64,000 nucleotides of DNA, taken from assembly GCA_044220635.1 (NCBI GenBank), contig JBGAQP010000014.1, positions 35,136 to 99,135 on the forward strand, given 5' to 3'. The notes under the pieces were generated by a model. That model saw only the letters and a program-made list of their open reading frames with translations, made no database searches and was not told the origin of the DNA. The DNA is from JBGAQP01 sp044220635. GTDB taxonomy: Bacteria > Pseudomonadota > Gammaproteobacteria > Burkholderiales > Usitatibacteraceae. Made by a program: the position numbers and the translations under genes. Shown here piece by piece: positions 51,402 through 60,334 of this stretch; positions within the stretch are counted from its first letter, which is position 1, and the number at the start of each line of letters is the position of its first letter.

Positions 51402-53356
51402 GGCGCTTCCTTCCGCTCCTCGCGCTTCTCGCCCTCGCCACACCCGCCGCGGGCGAGGAAGCGAAGTTCGTCGTCCCCGGGCCGAACCTCATCGTCGAGG
51501 GCATCCCGCCGATCCCGCTGGAGCTTCGCCGCGCCATCGAGCCCTACGGGGAATTCCGCGCGAGCGCGATGCTCTCCTGGCATCCCACGCGCCGCGAGCT
51601 CCTCGTGCGCCAGCGCCTCGCGGCCACGGACCAGGTGCACCGCGTCGCCGAGCCCGGCGCGAAGCCCGAGGCGCTCACGGATTTCCCCGACGCGGTTCGA
51701 AACGCGAGCTACCAGCCGGTGACGGGCGAGTACTTCCTCTTCCCGCGCGGCGAGGGCGGCAACGAGGCGTTCCGGCTCTACCGCTTCGACCTCGCGACGA
51801 AGGCGGTCACGCCCGTGAGCCCGGAGGGCGAGCGCGCGGGGACGCCCGCCTGGACGAGGAAGGGCGACCGCGTCGTCTTCACCACCCAACTGCTGGATCG
51901 CAACAACCCCGAGCGCACGGCGCGAACGCGGCTGCACCTCGTGGACCCGCTCGCGCCCGGCAAGGGGCGCGTGCTGGCCACCTTCGAAAGCGGCGGCTGG
52001 ACGGGCTTCGCGTTCTCCGAGGACGGCAGGCAGCTCGCGTTCGTCGAGTACAGGAGCGCGAACGAAAGCCACCTCTGGGTGATGGACGTGGCGAGCGGCA
52101 AGAGGCGGCGCGTGAGCCGCGCGGGAAAGGGCGAGACGGTGCGCTACGGCGCGCCCCGGTTCCTCGCCAACGGGAAGTCGCTGCTCGCCACGAGCGACCG
52201 CGGCGGCGAGTTCCGCCGGCTCACGCAGATCACGATCGCCGACGGCCGCGAGTACCCGCTCACGGGGCGGCACGCCCACGACGTGGACGAGTTCGCGATC
52301 TCCTTCGACGCGGGCCGGATCGCCTTCACGACCAACGAGAACGGCTCCCACGTGCTGCGCTTCCTCGACCTCGCGACCAAGCGCGAGCTCGAGCGCCCGC
52401 CGCTCTTCGACGGCGTGATCGGTGGGCTCGAGTGGCGGCCGAAGTCGGCCGAGGTCGCCTTCACCGTGGCCGCCGCGCGCACGGCGGGCGACGTCTTCTC
52501 CTACGACGTGAGGGAAAGCCGCCTCGCGCGCTGGACCAACGGCAACAACCCTGCGGTGAACACGAGCGCGCTGGCCGAGCCGCGGCTCGTGAAGTGGAAG
52601 AGCTTCGACGATCGGATGATCTCGGGCTTCCACTACCACCCGCCGGCGCGCTTCGCGGGCAAGCGCCCGGTGATCGTGAACGTGCACGGCGGCCCCGAGA
52701 GCCAGGCGAAGGCGGGCTTCATCGGGCGCTTCAACTACTTCGTGAACGACCTGGGCGTGGCGCTCCTCTACCCGAACGTGCGCGGCTCCTCGGGCTTCGG
52801 CAAGAGCTTCCTCAAGCTCGACGACGGGCGCCGGCGCGAGGACTCGGTGAGGGACCTCGGGGCGCTGCTCGACTGGATCCGCGAGCAGCCCGATCTCGAC
52901 GCCGACCGGGTGCTCGTGCGCGGCGGCAGCTACGGCGGCTACATGGCGCTCGCGGCCGCGGTGCGGTTCGCCGACCGCATCGCCGGCGCCGAGAGCGTGG
53001 TGGGCATCTCGAATTTCGTCACCTTCCTCGAGAATACCGAGAGCTACCGCCGCGACCTCCGGCGCGCGGAGTACGGCGACGAGCGCGACCCCGCGATGCG
53101 CGCCTTCCTGGAATCGATCTCGCCACTGAAGCACGCCGAGCGCATCACCAGGCCGCTCTTCGTCGTGCAGGGCTACAACGACCCCCGCGTGCCGCGCTCT
53201 GAGGCCGAGCAGATCGTGGCCACCCTGCGGGGCAAGGGCACGCCCGTGTGGTTCCTGATGGCGAAGGACGAGGGCCACGGCTTCATCAAGAAGCCCAACG
53301 CCGACTTCCTCTTCGAGGCGAGCGTCGAGTTCGCGAAGGCCACGATCCTGAAATAA
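51398..53356 (+). CDS. Secreted S9 family (prolyl oligopeptidase-type) peptidase
   Basis: This 652-residue protein has a signal peptide (about 1-19, TPAAG), a beta-propeller domain (about 40-395) and a hydrolase domain with the nucleophile in GGSYGG (about 510), Asp in GYNDPRVP and His in DEGHGF. It trims peptides in the periplasm. The GTG at 51398 overlaps the rhodanese stop. Its final codons CTG AAA TAA run directly into the nested palindromic repeat, mirrored by the convergent S9 gene. Confidence 0.92.
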   Translation: MRRFLPLLALLALATPAAGEEAKFVVPGPNLIVEGIPPIPLELRRAIEPYGEFRASAMLSWHPTRRELLVRQRLAATDQVHRVAEPGAKPEALTDFPDAVRNASYQPVTGEYFLFPRGEGGNEAFRLYRFDLATKAVTPVSPEGERAGTPAWTRKGDRVVFTTQLLDRNNPERTARTRLHLVDPLAPGKGRVLATFESGGWTGFAFSEDGRQLAFVEYRSANESHLWVMDVASGKRRRVSRAGKGETVRYGAPRFLANGKSLLATSDRGGEFRRLTQITIADGREYPLTGRHAHDVDEFAISFDAGRIAFTTNENGSHVLRFLDLATKRELERPPLFDGVIGGLEWRPKSAEVAFTVAAARTAGDVFSYDVRESRLARWTNGNNPAVNTSALAEPRLVKWKSFDDRMISGFHYHPPARFAGKRPVIVNVHGGPESQAKAGFIGRFNYFVNDLGVALLYPNVRGSSGFGKSFLKLDDGRRREDSVRDLGALLDWIREQPDLDADRVLVRGGSYGGYMALAAAVRFADRIAGAESVVGISNFVTFLENTESYRRDLRRAEYGDERDPAMRAFLESISPLKHAERITRPLFVVQGYNDPRVPRSEAEQIVATLRGKGTPVWFLMAKDEGHGFIKKPNADFLFEASVEFAKATILK

Positions 53357-53442
53357 ATGGGGACAGTCCCCATTTATTCGCTGTAACAATTGGCCCCGCG
53401 CCGGGATTGTTACAAGGATTAAATGGGGACTGTCCCCATTTA
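53352..53442. repeat. Nested palindromic repeat element, copy 2, between convergent S9 genes
   Basis: The left arm is AATAAATGGGGAC-A-GTCCCCATTTATT (53352-53378). The centre is TGTAACAAT (53382-53390) with ATTGTTACA (53406-53414). The right arm is TAAATGGGGAC-T-GTCCCCATTTA (53420-53442). Both neighbouring genes have their stop codon within the arms, and the outer flank CCTGAAATAAATGGGGAC is identical on both sides (plus at 53347, minus at 53449). Copy 1 is at 16509-16578. It probably works as a bidirectional terminator. Confidence 0.88.
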
Positions 53443-55425
53443 TTTCAGGTTTTCGGCGAGGAACTTCTCGACGCGGGTGAAGAAGTCGACGATGTTGGCG
53501 TGTTTCGTGAAGCCGTGCCCCTCGCCCGGGTAGATGACGTACTCGTGCTTGACGCCGGCTTCCTGGAGGGCCTCGCGCATCTTCGTGCCGTGGTCGATGG
53601 GCACGCGGCGGTCGTCCTCGCCCATCACGAGGAGCACCGGGGCCTTGATGCGCTTCGCGTGCAGGTACGGGGAGTGGGCCTCGAGCATCGCCTTGTCCTT
53701 CCCGGCGCTGCCGAGCATCCGGTCGAACGAGGGCTGCCAGTTCATGCGCCGGGCCTGCGCGAAGTCCGTCCAGGTCGCCGTCTGCCAGAGGACGAGGTCG
53801 GTGACCGCGATCCAGGGAATGCCGCAGCGGAAGAGGTCGGGCTCCTTGACGAGCCCCTGGAGCGTCGCGTAGCCGCCGTAGCTGCCCCCGTAGAGGCACA
53901 CCTTCGACTTGTCGACGATGCCTTCCTTCACGAGGTGCAGCACGCCGTCGGTGATGTCGTCCTGCATTGCCTGGCCGAACTGCCGGTAGCCCGCCGAGAG
54001 GTGCTTGCGCCCGAAGCCGGCGGAGGCGCGCGGCTCGGCCTCGAGCACCGCGTAGCCGCGGCTCGCGAAGAACGGCGCCTCGATGTAGAAGCTGTTCCAC
54101 GGCGTCCAGCCGAAGGTGCGCACCCACGGCCCGCCGTGGATGTTCACGACGAGCGGCAGGTTCCTGCCCGGGCTCCCCTTCGGGATCGTCACCCAGGCGG
54201 GAATCTCGAGCCCGTCCCTCGCCTTGTAGCGGATGAACCTGCGCTCGGGCATGAGCTCGGGCTTGAGCCACGGGCGCGTGGCCACGAGCTCCTCCATCCC
54301 GAGGGGCTCGCGATTGAGCAGGTAGTACTTGCCCGGGTCCGTGTCCGAGGTCGAGAAGACGAGCAGGCGGCCGGTGTTCTCCTCGCCGCGGAAGATGCGG
54401 TTGATCTTGCCGGGGAGCGAGGCGTCGAGCTGGCGCTGGAGCTTCTCGAACGCCGGGTCGATCCAGGTGCTGCCCGGCTTGTCGGCGTTGTAGTGGATGC
54501 CGAGGAGCTTGCGGCTCTCGCGGTCGAAGACGAGCCCGCCCTGCAGGTCGATGAGCGGGTGCTCGAAGACGACCTCGCCCAGCTTCCTCGCCTTCGGGTC
54601 GTACTTGAAGATCGCCTTGCGGTCGCGCCCGATGTTGGAGGCGACGTAGAGCGTCTTGTTGTCCTCGGCGAAGCGGATGGGGTCGAGCGTGTCCACGTCC
54701 TCCATGACCGCCGGCTGCTCGTGGATCTTCGCCCAGGGGCTCTTGTCGTCGTCGCGGTACCAGATCGACACCGTGGGACCCGAGTAGTCGATGGCGCGGG
54801 CGATGCGCGGCACGCGGTCCCAGTCGAGGCCCCAGGCGAAGGTGTCGGCGGGCGCGTCGCTCGTGAGCAGCGTGAAGCGGCCCGACTTCGTGTTGAGGCG
54901 GTAGACGTCGGAGGCCTCCTTGCGGCGCTCGGCCATCGCGACGATCATCTCGTCGCGCTCGCCGGGGATGCGCGCGAGCGGCACGATCGTGGGCACGCGC
55001 TCGAGGGCGGTGGGCGTGCGCCCGAAGACGAGGCGCGAGAGGTCGCGCATGTTCTCGCCGTCCACGTCGATCGCGAACGTGCCCGCATACTGGATGCGCT
55101 CGAGGGCGTCGCGCGAATCGGCCACGCGGAAGAAGAGCCGGTCGTTGCTCACCCAGAAGAATTGCACCACGTCCCAGTTGTCGAACGAGGTGATGACGGT
55201 CTTCGTGCGCTTGACGAGGTCGACGACGACGAGGTTGTCGCGCCCCCGGGCCGGGGTGAGGGCCGCGAGCCGGTTGCCGTCGGGCGAGATGCCCATCGAC
55301 TGGTACTCGGGGCGCTTGAAGAAGGTGTCGACGGGGATGTCCGAGGCCTTCTGCTGGGCGGGCGCGGCGGGGATGAAGGCGATCGCGGCGGCGGCGAGCA
55401 GGGCGCGGGCGAGGGGAAGCGACAT
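53440..55425 (-). CDS. Secreted S9 family peptidase
   Basis: This 661-residue protein has a signal peptide (about 1-24, AAPAQQ), a beta-propeller (about 35-395) and a hydrolase domain with GGSYGGYATL (about 510), Asp in GEDDRRVP and His in GEGHGF. It is a paralogue in layout of the convergent S9 enzyme but only distantly alike in sequence. The ATG at 55425 gives the best signal peptide. Its last codons CTG AAA TAA are the mirror image of those of its neighbour. Confidence 0.92.
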   Translation of the reverse strand: MSLPLARALLAAAAIAFIPAAPAQQKASDIPVDTFFKRPEYQSMGISPDGNRLAALTPARGRDNLVVVDLVKRTKTVITSFDNWDVVQFFWVSNDRLFFRVADSRDALERIQYAGTFAIDVDGENMRDLSRLVFGRTPTALERVPTIVPLARIPGERDEMIVAMAERRKEASDVYRLNTKSGRFTLLTSDAPADTFAWGLDWDRVPRIARAIDYSGPTVSIWYRDDDKSPWAKIHEQPAVMEDVDTLDPIRFAEDNKTLYVASNIGRDRKAIFKYDPKARKLGEVVFEHPLIDLQGGLVFDRESRKLLGIHYNADKPGSTWIDPAFEKLQRQLDASLPGKINRIFRGEENTGRLLVFSTSDTDPGKYYLLNREPLGMEELVATRPWLKPELMPERRFIRYKARDGLEIPAWVTIPKGSPGRNLPLVVNIHGGPWVRTFGWTPWNSFYIEAPFFASRGYAVLEAEPRASAGFGRKHLSAGYRQFGQAMQDDITDGVLHLVKEGIVDKSKVCLYGGSYGGYATLQGLVKEPDLFRCGIPWIAVTDLVLWQTATWTDFAQARRMNWQPSFDRMLGSAGKDKAMLEAHSPYLHAKRIKAPVLLVMGEDDRRVPIDHGTKMREALQEAGVKHEYVIYPGEGHGFTKHANIVDFFTRVEKFLAENLK

Positions 55426-55511
55426 GGCCAATCTTCCTCTGGAGTCCGGAGGGGCGGGGCTCGCGCCCTTGCAGGGCCGCCCCGGGAAACGCGACACTAC
55501 CAGAATCTCCC

Positions 55512-55913
55512 GTGCTCGCCGACCTCGTCCTCCTCGTCCACGCCGCGTTCGTCCTGTTCGTGGTCGGGGGGCTCGTCGCCACCTGGGCGGGATGGGCGCT
55601 CGGCTGGCGCTGGGTGCGCGATCCCTGGTTTCGCGGCGCGCACCTCGCCGCGATCGGCTTCGTGGTGCTGGAGTCGCTCGCGGGCCAAGCCTGCCCCCTG
55701 ACGCTCTGGGAGGACGCGCTGCGCGGCACCGGAGGCGAGCGCGGCTTCATCCAGCGCTGGGTGCACGCCTGGCTGTTCTGGGACTGGCCGGCGTGGGTGT
55801 TCGCGGCGATCTACTGCGCGTTCGGCGCGCTCGTCGCGGGGACCTGGCTCGCGTTCCCGCCTATTCCTTCCCGAGGACGGTGTTCACCGCCGCCACCAGG
55901 CCGCTCACCTTGA
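55512..55913 (+). CDS. DUF2784 family membrane protein
   Basis: This 133-residue protein has about four helices and the DUF2784 pattern (LVHAAFVLFVVGGL, then ACPLTLWE and the WVHAWLFWDWPAW helix). The function is unknown. The 3' end overlaps the convergent response-regulator gene by 53 bases, so the last 17 residues (Pro/Arg-rich) are encoded opposite the regulator. Confidence 0.85.
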   Translation: MLADLVLLVHAAFVLFVVGGLVATWAGWALGWRWVRDPWFRGAHLAAIGFVVLESLAGQACPLTLWEDALRGTGGERGFIQRWVHAWLFWDWPAWVFAAIYCAFGALVAGTWLAFPPIPSRGRCSPPPPGRSP

Positions 55914-56430
55914 AGGGCTTGGTGACGTAGCCGTCGGCGCCGAGGGCGAGGCCGCGCGCGACGTCGGTCACCTCCGACTTCCCGGTCATGAGGATCACGG
56001 GCAGCTTCGAGAGCTTCGGGTGCCCGCGCAGGCGCTCGAGGATCTGGAAGCCGTCGGCGTCGGGCAGCATCACATCGAGCAGCACGAGGTCCGGAAGGGG
56101 GTGCTTGTTGAACTCCGCGTTGACCTCGGCGCGGGTGGAGGCGAAGCGCGTGAGGAAGCCCGCCTTCGAGAGGATCTCGCCCAGCAGGCCGAGCAGCGCC
56201 TTGTCATCCTCGACCACCAGCAGGTCGAAGCGATCGCCGCTCCTCGGGAGCACGTGCCCTCCGGCGTGGCGCGCCATGGCGACGTAGAAGCCCGTCCTCT
56301 GCAAGGCGGGGGTGCCCGTGCTCGCCTCCTTGCGCGCGCTCGCCACCTTCTCCGGGGGCGGCGGCGGGGGGCTGTCCGCCTCGCGGGTGAAATCGAACTC
56401 GTTGTCGTCGGGTTTCGTGGGCTGCGCCAT
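55861..56430 (-). CDS. Single-domain response regulator with N-terminal extension
   Basis: This 189-residue protein has a charged, Pro-rich N-terminus (about 1-65) and a receiver domain (about 66-187) with VVEDD, the Asp in LLDVMLPDADGF (about 118), MTGKSE and the Lys in VTKPFKV. There is no output domain, so it may act by protein contact. No kinase is adjacent. Confidence 0.9.
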   Translation of the reverse strand: MAQPTKPDDNEFDFTREADSPPPPPPEKVASARKEASTGTPALQRTGFYVAMARHAGGHVLPRSGDRFDLLVVEDDKALLGLLGEILSKAGFLTRFASTRAEVNAEFNKHPLPDLVLLDVMLPDADGFQILERLRGHPKLSKLPVILMTGKSEVTDVARGLALGADGYVTKPFKVSGLVAAVNTVLGKE

Positions 56431-56463
56431 GCCGCTCTCCTGGTTCTTGTCTCTCCGGCGCCC

Positions 56464-57087
56464 TCAGGGCGCCGCGTCCGGCTCCGCGCCCTGCTGCCTG
56501 GGGCGCTCGCCGATGCGCCGCTCCTCGCCGCGCAGGAGCTTGCGGATGTTCTCCTCGTGCCGCCAGACGAGGATCGCGCACATCGCGACCGTCGCCATCA
56601 GGTAGGGTCCCGTGCCGATGAGCTGCCAGGCCGCGAGCGGCGCGAAGAGCGCGGCGACGATCCCGCCCAGCGACGAGTACCGGCTCACCACCACCACCGT
56701 GAGCCACACCACCAGCACGGCGACGCCCACGCGCCAGTCGAGCGCGAAGATCACGCCGGCGGCCGTCGCCACCCCCTTGCCGCCGCGGAACTTCAGCCAC
56801 ACCGGGAAGAGGTGCCCGAGAAAGACCGCCACCGCGACCACCGCCACGACGTCCGCCGCGGCGCCGAGGCGAAGCGCGAGCCACACCGCGAACCAGCCCT
56901 TCGCGGCGTCCCCCGCGAGCGTGAGGACGGCGGCGACCTTGTTGCCCGAGCGCAGCACGTTCGTGGTGCCGGGGTTCCCCGAGCCGTAGGTGCGCGGGTC
57001 CGGCAGGCCCATGAGCCGGCTCACCACCACCGCGAAGGGAATGGAGCCGATGAGGTAAGCGCCGAGGGCGTAGAGGACCGCGGTCAT
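56464..57087 (-). CDS. plsY: Glycerol-3-phosphate acyltransferase PlsY
   Basis: This 207-residue membrane protein has five helices and the three PlsY motifs: GSIPFAVV, the GSGNPGTTNVLR loop and KFRGGKGVATAAG. It acylates glycerol-3-phosphate from acyl-phosphate, the first step of phospholipid synthesis. It is divergent from folB over 74 bases. The C-terminal 15 residues are non-conserved. Confidence 0.96.
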   Translation of the reverse strand: MTAVLYALGAYLIGSIPFAVVVSRLMGLPDPRTYGSGNPGTTNVLRSGNKVAAVLTLAGDAAKGWFAVWLALRLGAAADVVAVVAVAVFLGHLFPVWLKFRGGKGVATAAGVIFALDWRVGVAVLVVWLTVVVVSRYSSLGGIVAALFAPLAAWQLIGTGPYLMATVAMCAILVWRHEENIRKLLRGEERRIGERPRQQGAEPDAAP

Positions 57088-57097
57088 GGCGATACTC

Positions 57098-57103
57098 TAC
57101 AAT
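57098..57103 (+). promoter_or_regulatory. TACAAT -10 box of folB
   Basis: TACAAT at 57098-57103 lies about 60 bases before the folB start in the divergent plsY-folB region. A -35 match at the right distance is weak. Confidence 0.45.
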
Positions 57104-57161
57104 ACGCGGGCCCGCACTCCCCGGAACCCCGACCCCGCCCGCCGCGGGCCCGCGACCCCCC

Positions 57162-57524
57162 ATGGACACGATCTTCATCCGCGAATTCCGCGTCGACGCC
57201 TGGGTCGGCATCTACGAATGGGAGATGCAGCGCCCCCAGACGCTCGAGCTCGACATCGAGATCGGCATTCCCGGCACCAGGGTCGGCGCCTCCGACGACA
57301 TCGAGGACACGGTGCACTACGGCAAGGTCGTCGAGCGCGTGGCGAAGGAGCTCTCCGATCGCAAGTTCAACCTGCTGGAGGCGCTCGCCGAGCACCTCTG
57401 CGGCATCATCACCGGCGAATTCAAGGCGCCGTGGGTGCGGCTGTCGGTCGCGAAGCTCGGCCACATCCGCAACGTGCGCAAGGTGGGCGTGACGATCGAG
57501 CGCAAGCGCGAAGGCGGGAAGTAG
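57162..57524 (+). CDS. folB: Dihydroneopterin aldolase FolB
   Basis: This 120-residue protein has the FolB pattern: IFIREFRVDAWVGIYEWE opening, the Tyr and Glu of the active site (YGKVVERV, FNLLEALAEHL) and a basic end. It cleaves dihydroneopterin in folate synthesis. It is divergent from plsY, as in many proteobacteria, and five bases upstream of the DUF2905 gene. Confidence 0.95.
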   Translation: MDTIFIREFRVDAWVGIYEWEMQRPQTLELDIEIGIPGTRVGASDDIEDTVHYGKVVERVAKELSDRKFNLLEALAEHLCGIITGEFKAPWVRLSVAKLGHIRNVRKVGVTIERKREGGK

Positions 57525-57529
57525 CGCCG

Positions 57530-57724
57530 ATGCTCAAGTGGCTGCTGGTGATCGCCGTCGGGGTCACCGTCATCGTGCTGGCATCCCCCTGGCTCGCGCG
57601 CTTCGGGCTGGGGCGGCTTCCCGGCGACATCACCGTGCGCTGGCGCGGGCGGCCGGTGTACCTGCCCATCACCTCGACGATCCTGCTCTCGCTCGCGCTG
57701 ACGGCGCTCGGCCGGCTGGTCTAG
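57530..57724 (+). CDS. DUF2905 family membrane protein
   Basis: This 64-residue protein has two hydrophobic helices (about 3-19 and 46-63) around a loop with RFGLGRLPGDI, the DUF2905 signature. The function is unknown. It follows folB by five bases, so the pair is likely co-transcribed. Confidence 0.88.
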   Translation: MLKWLLVIAVGVTVIVLASPWLARFGLGRLPGDITVRWRGRPVYLPITSTILLSLALTALGRLV

Positions 57725-57800
57725 TCCGGCCCCCAGTGCGGAACGCGTAAGCTATCACCCCGCCTGCCGACCCACCCCGCGACACCCTCGGGAGATCGCC

Positions 57801-59021
57801 ATGCCCTCGCTCGCCGTCCGCTTTCCCGGCTCGCTCGGCGCCGAACTCGCCGCGCGCCTGGAGTTGCCCGCCCTGCCGCCGCGGGCGTACGCCCTCTTCG
57901 CCCACTGCTTCACCTGCTCGAAGGACAGCAAGGCCGCGGCGTTCGTTTCGGCTGCGCTCGCCGAGCAGGGGATCGCGGTGCTGCGCTTCGACTTCACGGG
58001 GCTGGGCGCCAGCGAGGGCGACTTCGCCAACACGGGTTTCAGCTCGAACGTGGCGGACCTCGTGGCTGCGGCGCAGTGGCTTCGCGCGAACCACGGCGCG
58101 CCGGCGATCCTCGTCGGCCACAGCCTGGGCGGGGCCGCGGTGCTCGCCGCCGCCATGCGCATCCCGGAAGCGCGCGCGGTCGTCACGATCGGCGCGCCGA
58201 GCGAACCGGCCCACGTGAAGCGGCTGCTGCGCTCGTCGGTGGAAGAGATCGCCGCGAAGGGCGAGGCGGAGGTGGAGCTCGCCGGCCGGCGCTTCCGCAT
58301 CCGGCGCGAGTTCCTCGAAGACCTCGAGGGCCGGTCCCAGAAGGAGGCCATCGCGGGGCTGCGCCGGGCGCTGCTCGTGATGCACTCCCCCGTGGACGAC
58401 ACGGTCGGGATCGACAACGCCACGGGCATCTTCGTCGCCGCGAAGCACCCGAAAAGCTTCGTGTCGCTCGACACGGCCGACCACCTCCTCACGCGCCGCG
58501 ACGATGCGCGCTACGCGGCCGACGTCCTCGCGGCCTGGGCCGCGCGCTTCGTCCCGCTCGCGGACCCGCACCGCATCTCGGGCGCGGAAGGCGAAGTCGT
58601 CGTGGCCGAGACGCGCGAGGGCAAGTTCACGCAGGCGATCGCCGCGGCGGGCCACGCGCTGCGCGCCGACGAGCCGGTCTCCGCGGGCGGCCTGGGCTCC
58701 GCCCCGGGCCCCTACGACCTGCTGCTCGCGGGGCTCGGAGCCTGCACCGCGATGACGATCCGCCTGTATGCCGACCTGAAGAAACTGCCGCTCGAGCGCG
58801 TCACCGTGCGTCTGAAGCACGAGAAGATCCACGCGGCCGACTGCGCGGAGTGCGAGACGAGGGAGGGGAAGATCGACCGCATCGAGCGCGAGATCGCCCT
58901 CGAAGGCGCCCTCGACGAGGCGGGCCGCGCGAAGCTGCTCGAGATCGCCAACAAGTGCCCCGTGCACCGCACGCTGCACTCCGAGGTCAGCATCCCGACG
59001 CGGCTCGCCGCGGCGCCCTAG
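57801..59021 (+). CDS. Fusion of alpha/beta hydrolase and OsmC-type peroxiredoxin
   Basis: This 406-residue protein joins an N-terminal alpha/beta hydrolase (about 1-255, nucleophile GHSLGG, His in DTADHLL) to a C-terminal OsmC domain (about 270-400) with two conserved Cys in GACTAMT and NKCPVHRTL. OsmC domains reduce organic hydroperoxides. The fusion suggests a hydrolase that supplies or removes an acyl compound linked to the peroxidase step; the substrate is unknown. Confidence 0.9.
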   Translation: MPSLAVRFPGSLGAELAARLELPALPPRAYALFAHCFTCSKDSKAAAFVSAALAEQGIAVLRFDFTGLGASEGDFANTGFSSNVADLVAAAQWLRANHGAPAILVGHSLGGAAVLAAAMRIPEARAVVTIGAPSEPAHVKRLLRSSVEEIAAKGEAEVELAGRRFRIRREFLEDLEGRSQKEAIAGLRRALLVMHSPVDDTVGIDNATGIFVAAKHPKSFVSLDTADHLLTRRDDARYAADVLAAWAARFVPLADPHRISGAEGEVVVAETREGKFTQAIAAAGHALRADEPVSAGGLGSAPGPYDLLLAGLGACTAMTIRLYADLKKLPLERVTVRLKHEKIHAADCAECETREGKIDRIEREIALEGALDEAGRAKLLEIANKCPVHRTLHSEVSIPTRLAAAP

Positions 59022-59794
59022 CCCGCCTCGTCCGTGAAGATCTGCCGGTAGGCGCGGTAGGTCGAGGTGACGGCGAGCGGCAGCCACACGAGCAGCCCCA
59101 GGCCGAAGGGCAGCATCGCGACCACCACGAGGACCAGCATCACGATCCCGTAGATCAGGAACGGGATGAAGTTGCGGAAGCACGCGAAGAAGCTCTCCTT
59201 CATCGCGGCGACCGGGGCCATGCCGTGCAGCATCACGAGCGCCGGGGCGAACCAGTAGGCCGCGGCGAGCAGCAGCCCGAGGCCGAGCGCCACGAGCAGC
59301 CCGATCAGGATCGTCGCGGTGGAGGCGGCCATCGCCGCGACCGCGGCGTCCGCGTGCCCCGCCACGAGCGCGCCGATGACCGACAGGCCCACGAAGGCGC
59401 CGAAGGCGAGCAGGATCACGATCCAGCCGAGCATGTAGAGCAGTCCCACGATGAGCAGGTTCGCGAGGTTCGCCTTGAAGCCCGCGAACAGGTGCTCGAG
59501 CTCGAACTCGCCCCCGGCCTCGAGCGCGCGGCACGCGACGACGAGGCCGCCGGCGAACACCGGCGTGACGAGCTGGAAGGCGATCGAGCCCACGATCGGC
59601 ACGAGGCTCACGACGACGGCGATCACGAAGAGGATCACGATCGCGATCACCCACATGAGGGGCGCCTTGGTGAAGAGTCCCCACCCCTCGGTGATCCAGT
59701 TCACCCCCGAGCCCGCGGCGAGCCCCTTGCCCGGGATCACCAGGTTCACGTCTTCCGCGTTGGCGGCGGCCCCCTCGACGACCGGCTGGTTCAT
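59018..59794 (-). CDS. BPSS1780-family membrane protein
   Basis: This 258-residue protein has about six helices with a conserved N-terminal motif (GWGLFTKAPLMWV) and C-terminal LGLLVWLPLAVTSTYRAYRQIF. The family is frequent in Betaproteobacteria and its function is unknown. It is convergent with the OsmC fusion (4-base overlap). Confidence 0.88.
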   Translation of the reverse strand: MNQPVVEGAAANAEDVNLVIPGKGLAAGSGVNWITEGWGLFTKAPLMWVIAIVILFVIAVVVSLVPIVGSIAFQLVTPVFAGGLVVACRALEAGGEFELEHLFAGFKANLANLLIVGLLYMLGWIVILLAFGAFVGLSVIGALVAGHADAAVAAMAASTATILIGLLVALGLGLLLAAAYWFAPALVMLHGMAPVAAMKESFFACFRNFIPFLIYGIVMLVLVVVAMLPFGLGLLVWLPLAVTSTYRAYRQIFTDEAG

Positions 59795-59850
59795 GCTCTT
59801 CCCCCCTTTTTGTCCCCGGACGGGCGCCCGGGCGATTGGCGCGACCGAGG

Positions 59851-60333
59851 TTACTCCTTGACCCCCACCTCGACAAGGACGGGGGAGAGCACGCGCACGA
59901 GCTCCTTCGGGTCCATGCCGAGGAGGTAGCCCCGGCGCCCGCCGTTGATGTAGATGCGCGCGAGGGCGAGCACCGAGCGCTCGAGGTAGACGGGCATCTT
60001 CCTGCGCGTGCCGAAGGGCGAAGTGCCGCCGACGAGGTAGCCCGAGTGGCGCTGCGCATCCTCGGGCTTGCAGGGGAAGACGCGCTTCGCGCCCGCCACC
60101 CGCGCGAGGTCCTTCGTGGAGACCTTGTGGTCGCCGTGCATCAGCACGACGAGCGGCTCGCCCTTGTCGGTCTCCATGACGAGGGTCTTCACGACCTCGT
60201 GCTCGGGCACGCCGAGGGCGCTCGAGGACACCGCCGTGCCGCCGTGCTCGACGTATTCGTAGACGTGCTCGGTCCAGGCCACGCCGTGCTGCGCGAGGAA
60301 GGTGGTGGCGGGGGTGCCGCTGTGCTTGCCCAT
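59851..60333 (-). CDS. ybaK: Cys-tRNA(Pro)/aminoacyl-tRNA deacylase YbaK
   Basis: This 160-residue protein has the YbaK/EbsC fold with the substrate loop around HKVSTKDLAR (about 69-78) and GYLVGGTSPFG (about 98-108). It removes mischarged Cys from tRNA-Pro. The ATG at 60333 was chosen at the conserved start; the open frame continues upstream into the TauE gene. Confidence 0.93.
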   Translation of the reverse strand: MGKHSGTPATTFLAQHGVAWTEHVYEYVEHGGTAVSSSALGVPEHEVVKTLVMETDKGEPLVVLMHGDHKVSTKDLARVAGAKRVFPCKPEDAQRHSGYLVGGTSPFGTRRKMPVYLERSVLALARIYINGGRRGYLLGMDPKELVRVLSPVLVEVGVKE

Positions 60334-60334
60334 G

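Noticed and set aside
53352..53442. CRISPR-like array
   Set aside because: Only two repeat arms in inverted, not direct, orientation, without regular spacers.
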